From the NCBI GenBank assembly GCA_963838095.1, contig CAWIPO010000008.1, positions 744,001 through 808,000 on the forward strand: DNA of 64,000 nucleotides. The letters run 5' to 3'. The stretch comes from CAWCGU01 sp963838095. GTDB lineage: Bacteria; Actinomycetota; Thermoleophilia; Solirubrobacterales; 70-9. Position 1 is the first letter of the stretch, and each line of letters begins with the position of its first letter. The position numbers were made by a program, and so were the translations under genes. Under the pieces are notes generated by a model. The model was not told the DNA's origin. It saw only the letters and a program-made list of their open reading frames with translations, and made no database searches. This document shows, one piece after another, positions 8,740 to 17,738 of this stretch.

Positions 8740-9231
8740 ATGGCAGCGCGACGGCTGCTGATCGTGATGGTGATCCTGCTGGTGATCTCGAGCCTTGCGG
8801 CGGCACTCGTACCGCCTCCGCCCGACAGCACGAGCTCCAGCACGACCGAGAGCACGCCGAAGGAGCCGGTCGAGAATCCGGAGCCCGTGCGTGGCAAGCA
8901 GGTGGCGCTCAGGGTCGACGCTGCCTCGGAGGCGCCTCGACGCCTAGGCGTGGCCGTCGGCGATCAGCTTTCGATCACCGTCACCTCGCCGCGCTTCGTC
9001 GAGGTCGCGATCCCCGAATACGGGCTCTTGGAGAGCGCGACGGAGGGATCCCCGGCGCGATTCGACCTCCTGGTCGACGAGCCGGGCAAGTTTGAGGTGA
9101 GGGCGGTGAAACCGTCGCGGGAGCTCGCCCGGATCGTCGCCAAGGAGCCGGCGCGCCCCGATGGGGATTCCGCCGGCGGGCAGGGAGCTGGGTCTAAACC
9201 GAGCCAGTCAACTCGTTCGGGCGAACGGTAA
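8740..9231 (+). CDS. Membrane-anchored protein of unknown function
   Basis: A 163-aa protein with an N-terminal hydrophobic segment (LLIVMVILLVISSLAAAL) directly after a short basic start, so it is secreted or anchored. A Ser/Thr/Pro linker follows, then about 80 residues with a beta-sandwich feel (RLGVAVGDQLSITVTSPRF, PGKFEVRAV) that recalls cupredoxin-like folds but without visible copper ligands. The tail is Gly/Ser-rich. Its 3' end overlaps the end of the convergent protease gene by 38 bases. I do not recognise a family. Confidence 0.62.
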   Translation: MAARRLLIVMVILLVISSLAAALVPPPPDSTSSSTTESTPKEPVENPEPVRGKQVALRVDAASEAPRRLGVAVGDQLSITVTSPRFVEVAIPEYGLLESATEGSPARFDLLVDEPGKFEVRAVKPSRELARIVAKEPARPDGDSAGGQGAGSKPSQSTRSGER

Positions 9232-10213
9232 GCGAGAGCTGGCGGTCCCCGCGGATCACACGAACGTCCAGCTCGCGGCCGATCGCAGCCGAGTCCATCA
9301 GCCGCTGCAGGTCGCCGACCTCTGACACGGTGCTGTCTCCCACCTCGACGATCAGGTCCTCGGGACGCAGCCCGGCTCGATCGGCGGGGCTGCCGCTGAC
9401 GACCTCGACGATCTCGACTCCGCTGGCATGGGCGGCTCCGCCCGCAAAGCGCGGCGGCAGGGGCCGCGAGCCGCCGACGATCCCGAGGTAGGCGCGGCGC
9501 ACGCGACCCTCGCTCATCAGCGCCCCGATGATTCGCCTGGTCGCCTCGTTTATCGGCACCGCGAGCCCGAGCCCGATGCCGGCCACCGCGGTGTTCACGC
9601 CGACCACGCGCCCGAGGCCGTCCGACAGCGCGCCGCCGGAGTTGCCGGGGTTCAGCGCCGCGTCGGTCTGGATCACGTTCTCGACCAGCCGGCCCGCGGA
9701 ACCGTCTCGCGTCGGCAGCGAGCGCCCGAGCGCGGAGACCACCCCGGCTGTCACCGAGCCCGCAAATCCGAGCGGGTTGCCGATCGCAACCACGAGCTGG
9801 CCGACGCGCAGGTGCCCGGCGTCGCCCAGCTCCGCGGTCGCAAGGGCGCCGTCCTCGGTGCGCAGCACGGCGAGGTCCGAAAGCGGGTCGGTTCCGACCA
9901 CCTCGGCGCCCAGCTCGCGGCCGTCGGGAAAGGTCGCCCGAACGCTGTTGGAGCCGCCGGCGACGACGTGGGCCGAGCTGAGTAGGAACCCGTCGGGGGT
10001 GATCACGACGCCGCTGCCGCCACCGGCGGCCCGTCCCCGTCGCATCCGACGCTCGACCCGGAGGTTCGCCACCGATGGGCCGAGGCGCTCGGCGACCTCG
10101 GTGATCGTTCGCGAATAGGCGTCAAGCGCCTCAGCGTCGGGAAGCTCGGAATCGGGGCGCCGACCCGCGGGATCCGCGGGGCTCGAGTCGCTGATCGGTC
10201 GCAGCAAGGGCAC
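9194..10213 (-). CDS. HtrA/DegP-like trypsin-family serine protease with PDZ domain
   Basis: The GTG at 10213 (339 aa) is the likely start, because the longer frame overlaps the upstream SRPBCC gene. The catalytic triad is complete: H82 (SSAHVVAG), D113 (DPLSDLAVLR) and S192 (LNPGNSGGAL). A C-terminal PDZ domain (about 245-335) contains SPADRAGLRPEDLIVEVG. HtrA proteins degrade or refold damaged proteins outside the membrane, yet here no signal peptide or membrane helix precedes the protease domain in either start model. It may act in the cytoplasm, or the true start was missed. The C-terminal codons overlap the convergent gene at 8740-9231. Confidence 0.9.
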   Translation of the reverse strand: MPLLRPISDSSPADPAGRRPDSELPDAEALDAYSRTITEVAERLGPSVANLRVERRMRRGRAAGGGSGVVITPDGFLLSSAHVVAGGSNSVRATFPDGRELGAEVVGTDPLSDLAVLRTEDGALATAELGDAGHLRVGQLVVAIGNPLGFAGSVTAGVVSALGRSLPTRDGSAGRLVENVIQTDAALNPGNSGGALSDGLGRVVGVNTAVAGIGLGLAVPINEATRRIIGALMSEGRVRRAYLGIVGGSRPLPPRFAGGAAHASGVEIVEVVSGSPADRAGLRPEDLIVEVGDSTVSEVGDLQRLMDSAAIGRELDVRVIRGDRQLSLTVRPNELTGSV

Positions 10214-10254
10214 GGATCGAAGGTAGCAAGCCGCCTGCGCCGGCCCGCTGAGCG

Positions 10255-10707
10255 TCAATCCCCGAAATGGCGAGCGAGGACCGCGAGGATGTGCGCGAAC
10301 CGGCGCCGCATCCACCAGGCACCGCCGAGCGCGAGCACGGCTCGATCGAACGCCGTCACGCGTGTCACCTCCGCGCTGAGGCGGGCCCGAGTGCCCTCCG
10401 GCTCCTCCCGCAGGGTCCACTCCACGCGTGCCTCAGTCCCCTCCCCCACCGTGGCCGTCCCGCTGATCGAGGTGTGCGGAACCACCTCCCGCACTGTGGT
10501 CGTCGCGGTCCGGTGCACCCCGAGCGGACCCTGCATCCGCACCCGGCCGCCGCTCCGGGCGCCGGGAGGGCCCTCCAGCGCCACCACCTCGATGAAGCGC
10601 CCGGCAAGCAGCCAGTGGTCGTCCAGGTCGGCCAGAAAGCCGAACACATCCCCCGCCGGCGCGGGCACCAGCGTTTCGGCCGCGATCGTCCTCTGCACGG
10701 TGGGCAT
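10255..10707 (-). CDS. SRPBCC (START-like) family protein
   Basis: A 150-aa protein with the START/SRPBCC pattern: an N-terminal strand with PAPAGDVFGFLADLDDHW, a middle of alternating strands, and a C-terminal helix (AHILAVLARHF). This fold forms a deep hydrophobic pocket that binds lipids or small ligands; many members are of unknown ligand. It is 41 bases upstream of the protease gene and could be co-transcribed with it. It starts only 14 bases from the divergent gene at 10722, so the two share a very compact promoter region. Confidence 0.75.
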   Translation of the reverse strand: MPTVQRTIAAETLVPAPAGDVFGFLADLDDHWLLAGRFIEVVALEGPPGARSGGRVRMQGPLGVHRTATTTVREVVPHTSISGTATVGEGTEARVEWTLREEPEGTRARLSAEVTRVTAFDRAVLALGGAWWMRRRFAHILAVLARHFGD

Positions 10708-10721
10708 CGTAGGGTTGTCGG

Positions 10722-11228
10722 ATGGATGAGAGCAGCGAGCAGAGCAGCCAGGAGAACGGCCAACAGAACCGGGCCCGCCTGGTGTTCGCGGCGATCCTGA
10801 TCGCCGGGCTTGCCGTGGCCGGAATCCTGATCCCTCTGCTGGCGAGCGGTGACGATGACGATTCCGTCGTTCCCGCGGACCCCGAGTGCATCGAATCGTG
10901 GAACGCCGACAAGCTGCAGCTCCAGTTCGGGATCCACCAGTTCGTCGCCCACAACTACTCGGAAATCCAGGTGCTGAGGCTCGCCGACGACGGCGGTCCC
11001 GTGGACGAGGGCGAGACGGGCAACTGCGCTGTTCTATTCGCAGCCCTGCGATTGGACCCCGAGCCGGGCGCCGCCGCTCAGATCGAGATCGACGGCAAAT
11101 GGGGTCCCGTCAGCGCGCTGCGAGGGGTGACGCCGAAGCGGCTCGGCCAGCTTCAAAGCGAAGCCGTCACGGGCTCCAACGCGACCCTCGACGAGCAGGG
11201 GCTGCTGACCGCGCTGGCGACGGAGTAG
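10722..11228 (+). CDS. Single-pass membrane protein of unknown function
   Basis: 168 aa: a polar Ser/Glu/Gln-rich cytoplasmic start, one membrane helix (LVFAAILIAGLAVAGILIPLLA, about 20-41), an acidic spacer (SGDDDD) and an extracytoplasmic domain with two cysteines (ADPECIESWN and TGNCAVLFAAL) that could pair. The outer domain has no motif I recognise. It ends one base before the convergent pilC stop. It may belong to the cell envelope set around it, but there is no direct evidence. Confidence 0.65.
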   Translation: MDESSEQSSQENGQQNRARLVFAAILIAGLAVAGILIPLLASGDDDDSVVPADPECIESWNADKLQLQFGIHQFVAHNYSEIQVLRLADDGGPVDEGETGNCAVLFAALRLDPEPGAAAQIEIDGKWGPVSALRGVTPKRLGQLQSEAVTGSNATLDEQGLLTALATE

Positions 11229-12464
11229 CTACTTGATCTTGTCGTAGAGCGAGAAGATCGGCAGGTACATCGAGATCACGATGAAGCCGACGACGCCGCC
11301 GATGAACATGATCATCACCGGCTCAAGGAGCGAGGTCAGGGCCTTGATCTTGGCGTCGACCTCGGCCTCATAGAAGTCTGCGATCTTCGCCAGCATGTGG
11401 TCGAGCTGGCCGGTGTCCTCGCCGACGGCGACCATCTGGGAAACCATCGTCGGGAAGATCGGGTGGCGCTCCAGCGGCGCCGAGATCGAGCCTCCGCGCT
11501 TCACCGACTCATAGACCTCGTCCATCGCCTCCTCGACGACCGCGCTGCCCGAGGTCTGGCCGGTGATCTTGATCGACTGCAGGATCGGCACACCGGACTC
11601 GACGACGCCGGAGAAGGTCCGCGACCAGCGCGCGAGAGCCACCTTCTGGACCACGTCGCCGATGTGGAACGGGATCTTCAGCTTCACCCGGTCCCACTGT
11701 TTCCGCCCCGCGTCGGAGCGCTTCCAGCGCAGAAATCCGATTGTCGAGGCCACCGCCCCAGCGAGCACGAAGTACCAGCTACCCGTCAGCAGGTCCGATG
11801 CGCCCTTCGTGATCTTGGTCGGCAGCGGCAACTCCGCGCTCTCGCCCGGGTTCTCGGCGACGAGTTCCTCGAAGATCCCGACGAACACCGGGACGATGAA
11901 GGCAACTACAACGATCATCACGATGATTGCGAACGTGAAGACCAGCGCCGGATAGGTCACCGCCGCCTTCACCTGGCGGCGGAGGGCGTCGAGCTTCTCC
12001 ATCTGGTACGCGACGCGGTCGAGCGCGTCCTCGAGCCGCCCGGAGCTCTCGCCGGAGCGAACCATCGAGCGATAGAGCGGATCGAAGACCTGCGGGTGCG
12101 CCTCCATCGATTGCGCCAGCGACGTCCCGGCCTCGACGTCCTGGCGAACGCCCGCGACGGCCTTCGAAATCATCTCGTCCTCGGTCTGGTCCTCGAGCGT
12201 GTAGAGGGAGCGCAGCATCGGCATCCCGGAGGCGATCAGGGTCGCGAACTGGCGCGAGAAGATCGCCAGCTCCCGCATCCCCGCGGTCTTGAAGCGCTTG
12301 AAGAAGTCCTCGAGCTTCAGCGGATCGCGCTGCTCGGAGACCTCGAGCACGATCAGCCCGCGGCGCCGAAGCTCCTCGGTCACCTGGGCCTTGGTGGGGG
12401 CCTCGAGCTCCCCCCTGGAAGGAACGCCGGCCACGTCAACGGCTCTGAACGCGTAGCTGCTCAT
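11229..12464 (-). CDS. pilC: Type IV pilus inner-membrane platform protein PilC (GspF family)
   Basis: 411 aa with two repeated GspF domains. The first begins at about residue 68 (LAIFSRQFATLIASGMPML) and the second at about 270 (RWSRTFSGVVESGVPILQSI). Membrane segments are FTFAIIVMIVVVAFIVPVF and a C-terminal MIMFIGGVVGFIVISMYLPIF. PilC is the platform on which PilB and PilT act to push pilin subunits into or out of the fibre. It is last in the run pilB-pilT-pilC, with a 20-base gap after pilT. Confidence 0.95.
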   Translation of the reverse strand: MSSYAFRAVDVAGVPSRGELEAPTKAQVTEELRRRGLIVLEVSEQRDPLKLEDFFKRFKTAGMRELAIFSRQFATLIASGMPMLRSLYTLEDQTEDEMISKAVAGVRQDVEAGTSLAQSMEAHPQVFDPLYRSMVRSGESSGRLEDALDRVAYQMEKLDALRRQVKAAVTYPALVFTFAIIVMIVVVAFIVPVFVGIFEELVAENPGESAELPLPTKITKGASDLLTGSWYFVLAGAVASTIGFLRWKRSDAGRKQWDRVKLKIPFHIGDVVQKVALARWSRTFSGVVESGVPILQSIKITGQTSGSAVVEEAMDEVYESVKRGGSISAPLERHPIFPTMVSQMVAVGEDTGQLDHMLAKIADFYEAEVDAKIKALTSLLEPVMIMFIGGVVGFIVISMYLPIFSLYDKIK

Positions 12465-12484
12465 TCAGGCTCCTTCAGAAGCTC

Positions 12485-13585
12485 CTACGCCACCTGCCGC
12501 ACGGGCGACGCCTGCCCCGCCCCGCCCATCAGGCGGCGAAGCTCCTCGGGGACCGACGCCCGCGACTCGGCGAGTTGCCGAGTGATCTTGCCCTGGTGAA
12601 CGAGCTGGGACAGGTGGGCGTCCATCGTCTGCATTCCGGTCGCGGCCGAGGTCTGCAGCACCGAGTAGATCTGGTGCGTCTTGCCCTCGCGGATCAGGTT
12701 CCGCACGGCCGGAGTGGGCACCAGCACCTCGCAGCCGCACACGCGCGCCGAGCCGTCGGCCGTCGGCAAAAGCTGCTGGGTGACGATTCCCTCGAGAGCG
12801 ATCGAGAGCTGCATCCGCACCTGCTGCTGCTGGGTGGGCGGGAAGACGTCGATGATCCGGTCGATCGTCGAGGACGTCGACTGCGTGTGCAGGGTCGCGA
12901 AGACCAGGTGCCCGGTCTCGGCGGCGGTGATCGCGGTCGAAATCGTCTCCAGGTCGCGCATCTCCCCGACGAGGATCACGTCGGGGTCCTCGCGCAGAGC
13001 GGACTTCAGGGCGCTGGAGAAGTCGTGGGCGTCGGCTCCCACCTCGCGCTGGTTGACGATGCAGCCCTTGTGGCGGTGGAGGAACTCGATCGGGTCTTCG
13101 ATCGTGAGGATGTGCTCCTCGCGCTCGCGGTTGATCAGATCGACGAGCGCCGCCAGGCTGGTCGTCTTCCCGGAGCCCGTCGGGCCCGTGAAGAGCACCA
13201 GTCCGCGCGGCCTGCGGGCGAATTCCTCCAACACCTTCGGAAGCCCGAGCGAGTCGATGTCCTTGATCTCGCTCGGAATCAACCGGAATGCGGCGCTGAT
13301 GGCGCCACGCTGGAAGAAGCAGTTGACTCTGAATCGAGCAACGTCGGGGATCGAATAGGCGAAGTCGAGCTGGAGGTTGTTCTCGAATCGCTTCCGCTGA
13401 TCGGAGTTCAGGAGCGAATAGACGATCTCGCGCGTCTGCTGGGCGGTGAGCGCGGGGTAGTCATCCAACGGCGTGATCCGCCCGCGGACGCGGATGGCAG
13501 GCGCAAAACCCGGCGTCAGGTGGACGTCCGAGGCCCGCTCCTCCACCATCCGGGTGAGGACATCGGCGAAATCAAGCTGCTCCAT
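12485..13585 (-). CDS. pilT: Type IV pilus retraction ATPase PilT
   Basis: I prefer the ATG at 13585 (366 aa) over a GTG 24 bases upstream because the product then begins MEQLDFADVL, like other PilT proteins. It has the N-terminal ASDVHLTPG motif, a Walker A box (GPTGSGKTTS), an Asp box (EEHILTIEDPIEF), Walker B (DPDVILVGEMRDLET), the His box (TGHLVFATLHTQS) and the PilT signature region near the C-terminus (RNLIREGKTHQIYSVLQT). PilT is a hexameric cytoplasmic ATPase that depolymerises the pilus, giving twitching movement or DNA uptake. Its presence says these pili are probably retractable. Confidence 0.95.
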   Translation of the reverse strand: MEQLDFADVLTRMVEERASDVHLTPGFAPAIRVRGRITPLDDYPALTAQQTREIVYSLLNSDQRKRFENNLQLDFAYSIPDVARFRVNCFFQRGAISAAFRLIPSEIKDIDSLGLPKVLEEFARRPRGLVLFTGPTGSGKTTSLAALVDLINREREEHILTIEDPIEFLHRHKGCIVNQREVGADAHDFSSALKSALREDPDVILVGEMRDLETISTAITAAETGHLVFATLHTQSTSSTIDRIIDVFPPTQQQQVRMQLSIALEGIVTQQLLPTADGSARVCGCEVLVPTPAVRNLIREGKTHQIYSVLQTSAATGMQTMDAHLSQLVHQGKITRQLAESRASVPEELRRLMGGAGQASPVRQVA

Positions 13586-13634
13586 CACGGAGCTAATCGG
13601 CTCGAACACGCACCCGCTTGAGCGCGCCGGACGG

Positions 13635-15428
13635 CTACACGCAGACGCGGGCGATCTCTTCGATGCTGGTGACGCCAGCGCGGACCTTGTCGAGGCCGTC
13701 TTCGCGCAGTGACCTCATTCCGTTGGCGCGGGCAGACTGGGCGAGCTGGGACTCCGCGGCACCCTCGATCGCAAGGTCGCGGAGCTCGTCGTTCATCACC
13801 ATCACCGAGAAGACGCCGAGTCGGCCCTTGTAGCCGCTGCCGTTGCAGCGCCCGCAGCCGATCGGCTCGTAAGCCTCCAGGTCGGCGCCGAATCGGAATC
13901 CCGCCTCGTTGAGGGCATTCTCCGGGATCAACGTGCGGCGTTTACACACGGTGCACAGCCGCCGTGCGAGGCGCTGGGCGACGACGCAGTCGACCGCCGA
14001 GGCGGTGAGGAAGCTCTCGATGCCCATCTTCGCCAGCCGGATGACGGCGCCCGGGGCGTCGTTGGTGTGCAGCGTCGTCAGCACCATGTGGCCCGTCAGC
14101 GCCGATTCGATCGCGATCCTCGCGGTCTCGCCGTCGCGGATCTCACCGACCATGATCACGTCGGGGTCGGCGCGCAGGATCGAGCGCAGGCCGCGGGAGA
14201 AGTCGAGGCCGGCCTTGCGGTTCACGTTCATCTGGTTGATTCCCGGCAGCCGGTACTCGATCGGGTCCTCGATCGTGATGATGTTCTTGCTGACATCGTT
14301 GAGCTCGTTCAGCGCCGCGTACAGCGTGGTGGACTTCCCCGAGCCGGTCGGTCCGGTGACCAGAACCGCACCGTAGGGCTGGCGGAAGGACGATTCGAAG
14401 CGTTCCGCCTCAGTGGCTTCCATGCCGAGGTCGGCGAGCGGTCGCAGCGCTTCCGTCTTGTCGAGGACGCGGATCGACAGGCCCTCGCCGCGCTGGGTGG
14501 GCATGGTCGTGACGCGGAGGTCAACCGGGTGATCGTCGACGTTGAGCGAGACGCGGCCGTCCTGCGGGAGCCGCTTCTCTGCGATGTCGAGCTCGCTCAT
14601 TATCTTCACCCTCGAGACGACGCCCGATGCCATTCGCCTCGGCACCCTGGCGGCCTCGTAGAGGACTCCGTCGACCCTGAAGCGGACCCTCATGTCGCCC
14701 TCTTCGGCCTCGAAATGGATGTCTGAGGCTCCCTCCGAAACAGCCTGTCCCAACACCGAGTAGACCAGCTTGATCACCGGCGCGTCCGAGGCGGACTCCC
14801 GCATCTCGGCGACGTCACCCTCCTCGCCCTCCTCCTCGTCCTCCTCATCGGCGGCTTCTGTCACCGCGTGCTGAAGCGAGCTGAGGCGACCGATCATCGC
14901 CTCGATGTCCTCATGGTCGGCGACGGCGACACGACAGCCAAGCCCGGTCAGCATCTGGATGTCGTCGAGCGCGAGCACGTTGGAGGGGTCGGCCATGGCA
15001 ACGAGCAGCGTGCGCTCGTCGGCGTAGCCGATCGGCACCGCGCGGTAACGGCGCGCGGCGGTGATGCTGATCAGGTTGGCGGCCGCCATGTCGACCTTGA
15101 ACTCGCCGAGGTCGACGTGGTCGAGGCCGTAGCGCTCGGCGATCGCCCGCGAGAGCTGGGAGCCGTCGAGGGCGCCCTGCTCGACGAGGAGCAGCTCGGG
15201 TGCCTTCCCGGCGCTGCGCGACTCCCTCACCGCTTCCTCGGCTCGCTCGCGGGTGAGGTAACCGAGCTCGACGATCACGTCGGTCGTGAACGCGCGGATC
15301 CGGCCGCGATGGGTCGGCGGCGTCAGTCCCTGGGGATGAGTGGGCTCGGCGGGGGTCGGGCTGAGGGCCGCCTCAGCCGCCGCACCACTCTCCACCGCTC
15401 TCAGGAACGGAGGTCGATCGGCCGTCAT
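13635..15428 (-). CDS. pilB: Type IV pilus extension ATPase PilB (GspE family)
   Basis: 597 aa with an N-terminal GspE/MshEN domain (about 40-180, GYLTRERAEEAVRES and AERYGLDHVDL), an acidic linker (DEEDEEEGEEGD) and the AAA-type secretion ATPase. Motifs: ASDIHFEAEEGDMRVRFRVDG, Walker A GPTGSGKSTTLYAAL, IEDPIEY, Walker B DPDVIMVGEIRDGET, TGHMVLTTLHTNDAP. The zinc tetracysteine of PilB is present (CTVCKRRT and CGRCNGSG). It powers pilin polymerisation. It sits 24 bases downstream of aroE and upstream of pilT. Confidence 0.96.
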   Translation of the reverse strand: MTADRPPFLRAVESGAAAEAALSPTPAEPTHPQGLTPPTHRGRIRAFTTDVIVELGYLTRERAEEAVRESRSAGKAPELLLVEQGALDGSQLSRAIAERYGLDHVDLGEFKVDMAAANLISITAARRYRAVPIGYADERTLLVAMADPSNVLALDDIQMLTGLGCRVAVADHEDIEAMIGRLSSLQHAVTEAADEEDEEEGEEGDVAEMRESASDAPVIKLVYSVLGQAVSEGASDIHFEAEEGDMRVRFRVDGVLYEAARVPRRMASGVVSRVKIMSELDIAEKRLPQDGRVSLNVDDHPVDLRVTTMPTQRGEGLSIRVLDKTEALRPLADLGMEATEAERFESSFRQPYGAVLVTGPTGSGKSTTLYAALNELNDVSKNIITIEDPIEYRLPGINQMNVNRKAGLDFSRGLRSILRADPDVIMVGEIRDGETARIAIESALTGHMVLTTLHTNDAPGAVIRLAKMGIESFLTASAVDCVVAQRLARRLCTVCKRRTLIPENALNEAGFRFGADLEAYEPIGCGRCNGSGYKGRLGVFSVMVMNDELRDLAIEGAAESQLAQSARANGMRSLREDGLDKVRAGVTSIEEIARVCV

Positions 15429-15452
15429 GGGCGGGCTTCGCTCTCGCGGGGC

Positions 15453-16286
15453 TCAAACGTCATCTGTGGGTCTGGCTGCCTCTCGCATCGCGTCCATGGG
15501 GGGCTCGAGTCCCGTCCATATCCGGAACGAAGCGGCGCCCTGGTGGATCAAAACCTCACGGCCGTCGATCGCGACCGAGCCGCGCTCGCGGGCCGAGCGC
15601 AGAAACTCGGTCTCTTCGGGTCCGTAGACGAGATCCACCACGGTCTGTCGCTCTGCAAACGAATCGGCATCCAGGCACAGGGCCTTTAGGTCTGCACCGG
15701 GTTCGGTGGACGGAGCGAGGCCCACGGACGTGGAGTTGACGATCAGGTCGTGGTCGGCTGTCGATAGCAGCCCGGTCTCGGCATCCGGCTCTAAAACAGC
15801 AGCGCCGAGCCCGGAAGCCAGCTGCCGAGCTCGAGCCGGGGTTCGGTTCCAGATCGCAACTTCGGCGCCCTCGCTGAGGAGCGCCCAAACCACCGCCCGC
15901 GCGGCGCCGCCGGCACCCAGTACCAGGGCTGGGAGGCCTGCCGGGGAGCGGGGCAGCGAGGAGAGGAAGCCCGAGGCGTCGGTGTTGTCCGCGCGGATCG
16001 AGCCGTCTCTGAAGCTGAGGGTGTTCGCGGCACCGATCTCGGATGCGGTCGACGAGCTGGTGTCGGCGAGCGCGAGCGCGGCTAGCTTGTGCGGGACGGT
16101 CACGTTCGCGCCGACGTAGCCGGCGGCCGGCATGGCGCGAACACGGGGCTCGAAGTCGGCGGGCTCGACCCCGATCGCGTCATACGTCCACTCGTCCCCC
16201 AAGCCCAGCGCTTGAAATGCGGCGTTGTGGATCGCCGGCGAGAGCGAGTGGGATACGGGAAATCCAAGCACCGCCAAGCGTCTCAT
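15453..16286 (-). CDS. aroE: Shikimate dehydrogenase
   Basis: 277 aa. Reduces 3-dehydroshikimate to shikimate with NADPH, step four of the aromatic amino acid pathway, in the cytoplasm. The shikimate-binding start is intact (GFPVSHSLSPAIHNAAF), with the catalytic lysine in TVPHKLAAL and the catalytic aspartate in NTDASGFLSSL. The nucleotide-binding loop is VLGAGGAARAVVWAL, followed by the NRTPARA motif that selects NADPH. Placed between mltG and pilB in one minus-strand run. Confidence 0.95.
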   Translation of the reverse strand: MRRLAVLGFPVSHSLSPAIHNAAFQALGLGDEWTYDAIGVEPADFEPRVRAMPAAGYVGANVTVPHKLAALALADTSSSTASEIGAANTLSFRDGSIRADNTDASGFLSSLPRSPAGLPALVLGAGGAARAVVWALLSEGAEVAIWNRTPARARQLASGLGAAVLEPDAETGLLSTADHDLIVNSTSVGLAPSTEPGADLKALCLDADSFAERQTVVDLVYGPEETEFLRSARERGSVAIDGREVLIHQGAASFRIWTGLEPPMDAMREAARPTDDV

Positions 16287-16349
16287 GAGCCTAGGTTCCG
16301 ATCGATTGCAGGGTTTGCATGGCTATAGCCAACACAAAGCTGCAATCGG

Positions 16350-17642
16350 TCAGCACTCGACCGGCGAGCGGCCGCCGGCGGCGTCGCGGGCGGCGTGGTA
16401 GCGCTCGACGGCGGCGTCGTGCTCGGCGGCGGTGGTCGAGAACTCGAGCTCGCCGCAGGTGCCGGGCTTGACGACGAAGTAGTACCAGTCGCCCTCGGCC
16501 GGATTCGCCGCCGCCTCGATCGACGCGATCCCGGGGTTGGCGATCGGGGTCGGCGGCAGTCCCGCCTGCGTGTAGGTGTTGTAGGGCGAGTCGATCGCGA
16601 GATCGGACTCGAGCAACGGCTCGTCGTAGTTGGCCTGCGCGTAGCGAATGGTCGCGTCGATGCCCAGCGGCCCCCCGTCGGCGAGCCGGTTGTAGATCAC
16701 CCGCGCCACCAGCGGTCGGTCCTCGGGCACCAGCGCCTCCTCCTCGATCATCGAGGCGATGATCAGGACCTCGTATTCGGACAGGTTCTTCGACTCGGCG
16801 TAGGCCATGTCGACCTCGCCGAAGTTCCGCTCGAATGTCTCGAGCTGCACCGAGACAAGGTCGTCCGCGGTCGCATGCGGCTTCAGCTCGTAGGTATCGG
16901 GGAACAGGAAGCCCTCGAGGTTGTTGGGATCCTTCGCTCCGTAATCGGTCGGGTCGAGCACATCCGAGCCAGAGCTCGCTCGGACATATGAACCTTTCAC
17001 CTTGGAATCGCTGACTACATCCGCGATCTGCTGACGGGTCAGACCTTCGGGAATGGTCACCGACTTCGTGTTGGGAGGAGGCGGCGGCGTGCTCAATGCG
17101 TCCATGACGTTCGCGTACGTCATCCCCTCGCGAAGCGTGTATGTGCCGGCGAAGAAGTCACTCCGACGTCCAGCCAACGTGGCGCGGATCTCGAACATCG
17201 TCGCGCTCGAGATGACGCCCCCCTCGTCGAGGATCTCGGCAATCGTGCCCAGGGACGAGTTCGGCTCAATCTCGACGGACTTCTCGGCCCCTGGGTCACC
17301 GGCGAACGGCTGGAAGAGCGCAAGCAGGAACCAGCCGACCACGCCCAGCAGGGCGACGCACACGACGAGCGCGGTGATCCGCTTGCGGGACCGGGGTGGC
17401 CGCGGTCCAGCGGCGGCGCGGTCCTCGAACCGGGTGGGCTCAGCCGCCAGCTCGCCACTCCACGGATCCAGGACAGGGGCGGGCTCGTCGAGCGCCGTGA
17501 ATGGGCGCTGGCGCTGTTGCTGAGCCGCGAGCTCACGCTCCTGCGTCTGGCGCTCCTCGTCGCGCGCGAGCTTCTCGGCGTCGCGCTGGCGATCGCGCGC
17601 CAGCTTCTCCGCCTCTTGCGCTTCCCGCTCCACGCGTCGCAC
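16350..17642 (-). CDS. mltG: Endolytic murein transglycosylase MltG (5' end probably frameshifted)
   Basis: The readable frame (430 aa, GTG start) has a charged Glu/Arg/Gln coiled coil, one membrane helix (ITALVVCVALLGVVGWFLLALF), a LysM-like segment (SSLGTIAEILDEGGVI) and the YceG/MltG domain with the catalytic Glu region (IIASMIEEEA) and the YNTYTQAGLPPTPIANPG motif. MltG cuts nascent glycan strands and sets their length. The same frame continues upstream without a stop to about 17733, coding for APPFGDDPYDPFLSDDP, but has no start codon. An ATG at 17742 that overlaps the ruvX stop (ATGA) is in another frame. A small indel near 17733 most likely hides the true start, adding about 33 residues. 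Confidence 0.9.
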   Translation of the reverse strand: MRRVEREAQEAEKLARDRQRDAEKLARDEERQTQERELAAQQQRQRPFTALDEPAPVLDPWSGELAAEPTRFEDRAAAGPRPPRSRKRITALVVCVALLGVVGWFLLALFQPFAGDPGAEKSVEIEPNSSLGTIAEILDEGGVISSATMFEIRATLAGRRSDFFAGTYTLREGMTYANVMDALSTPPPPPNTKSVTIPEGLTRQQIADVVSDSKVKGSYVRASSGSDVLDPTDYGAKDPNNLEGFLFPDTYELKPHATADDLVSVQLETFERNFGEVDMAYAESKNLSEYEVLIIASMIEEEALVPEDRPLVARVIYNRLADGGPLGIDATIRYAQANYDEPLLESDLAIDSPYNTYTQAGLPPTPIANPGIASIEAAANPAEGDWYYFVVKPGTCGELEFSTTAAEHDAAVERYHAARDAAGGRSPVEC

Positions 17643-17738
17643 TTCGCGTTCGCGCCTGCGGGCCTCTCGCTCTCGCGCCGCGGGATCGTCGGAGAGGAAG
17701 GGGTCGTATGGATCGTCGCCGAACGGCGGGGCGCTCGG

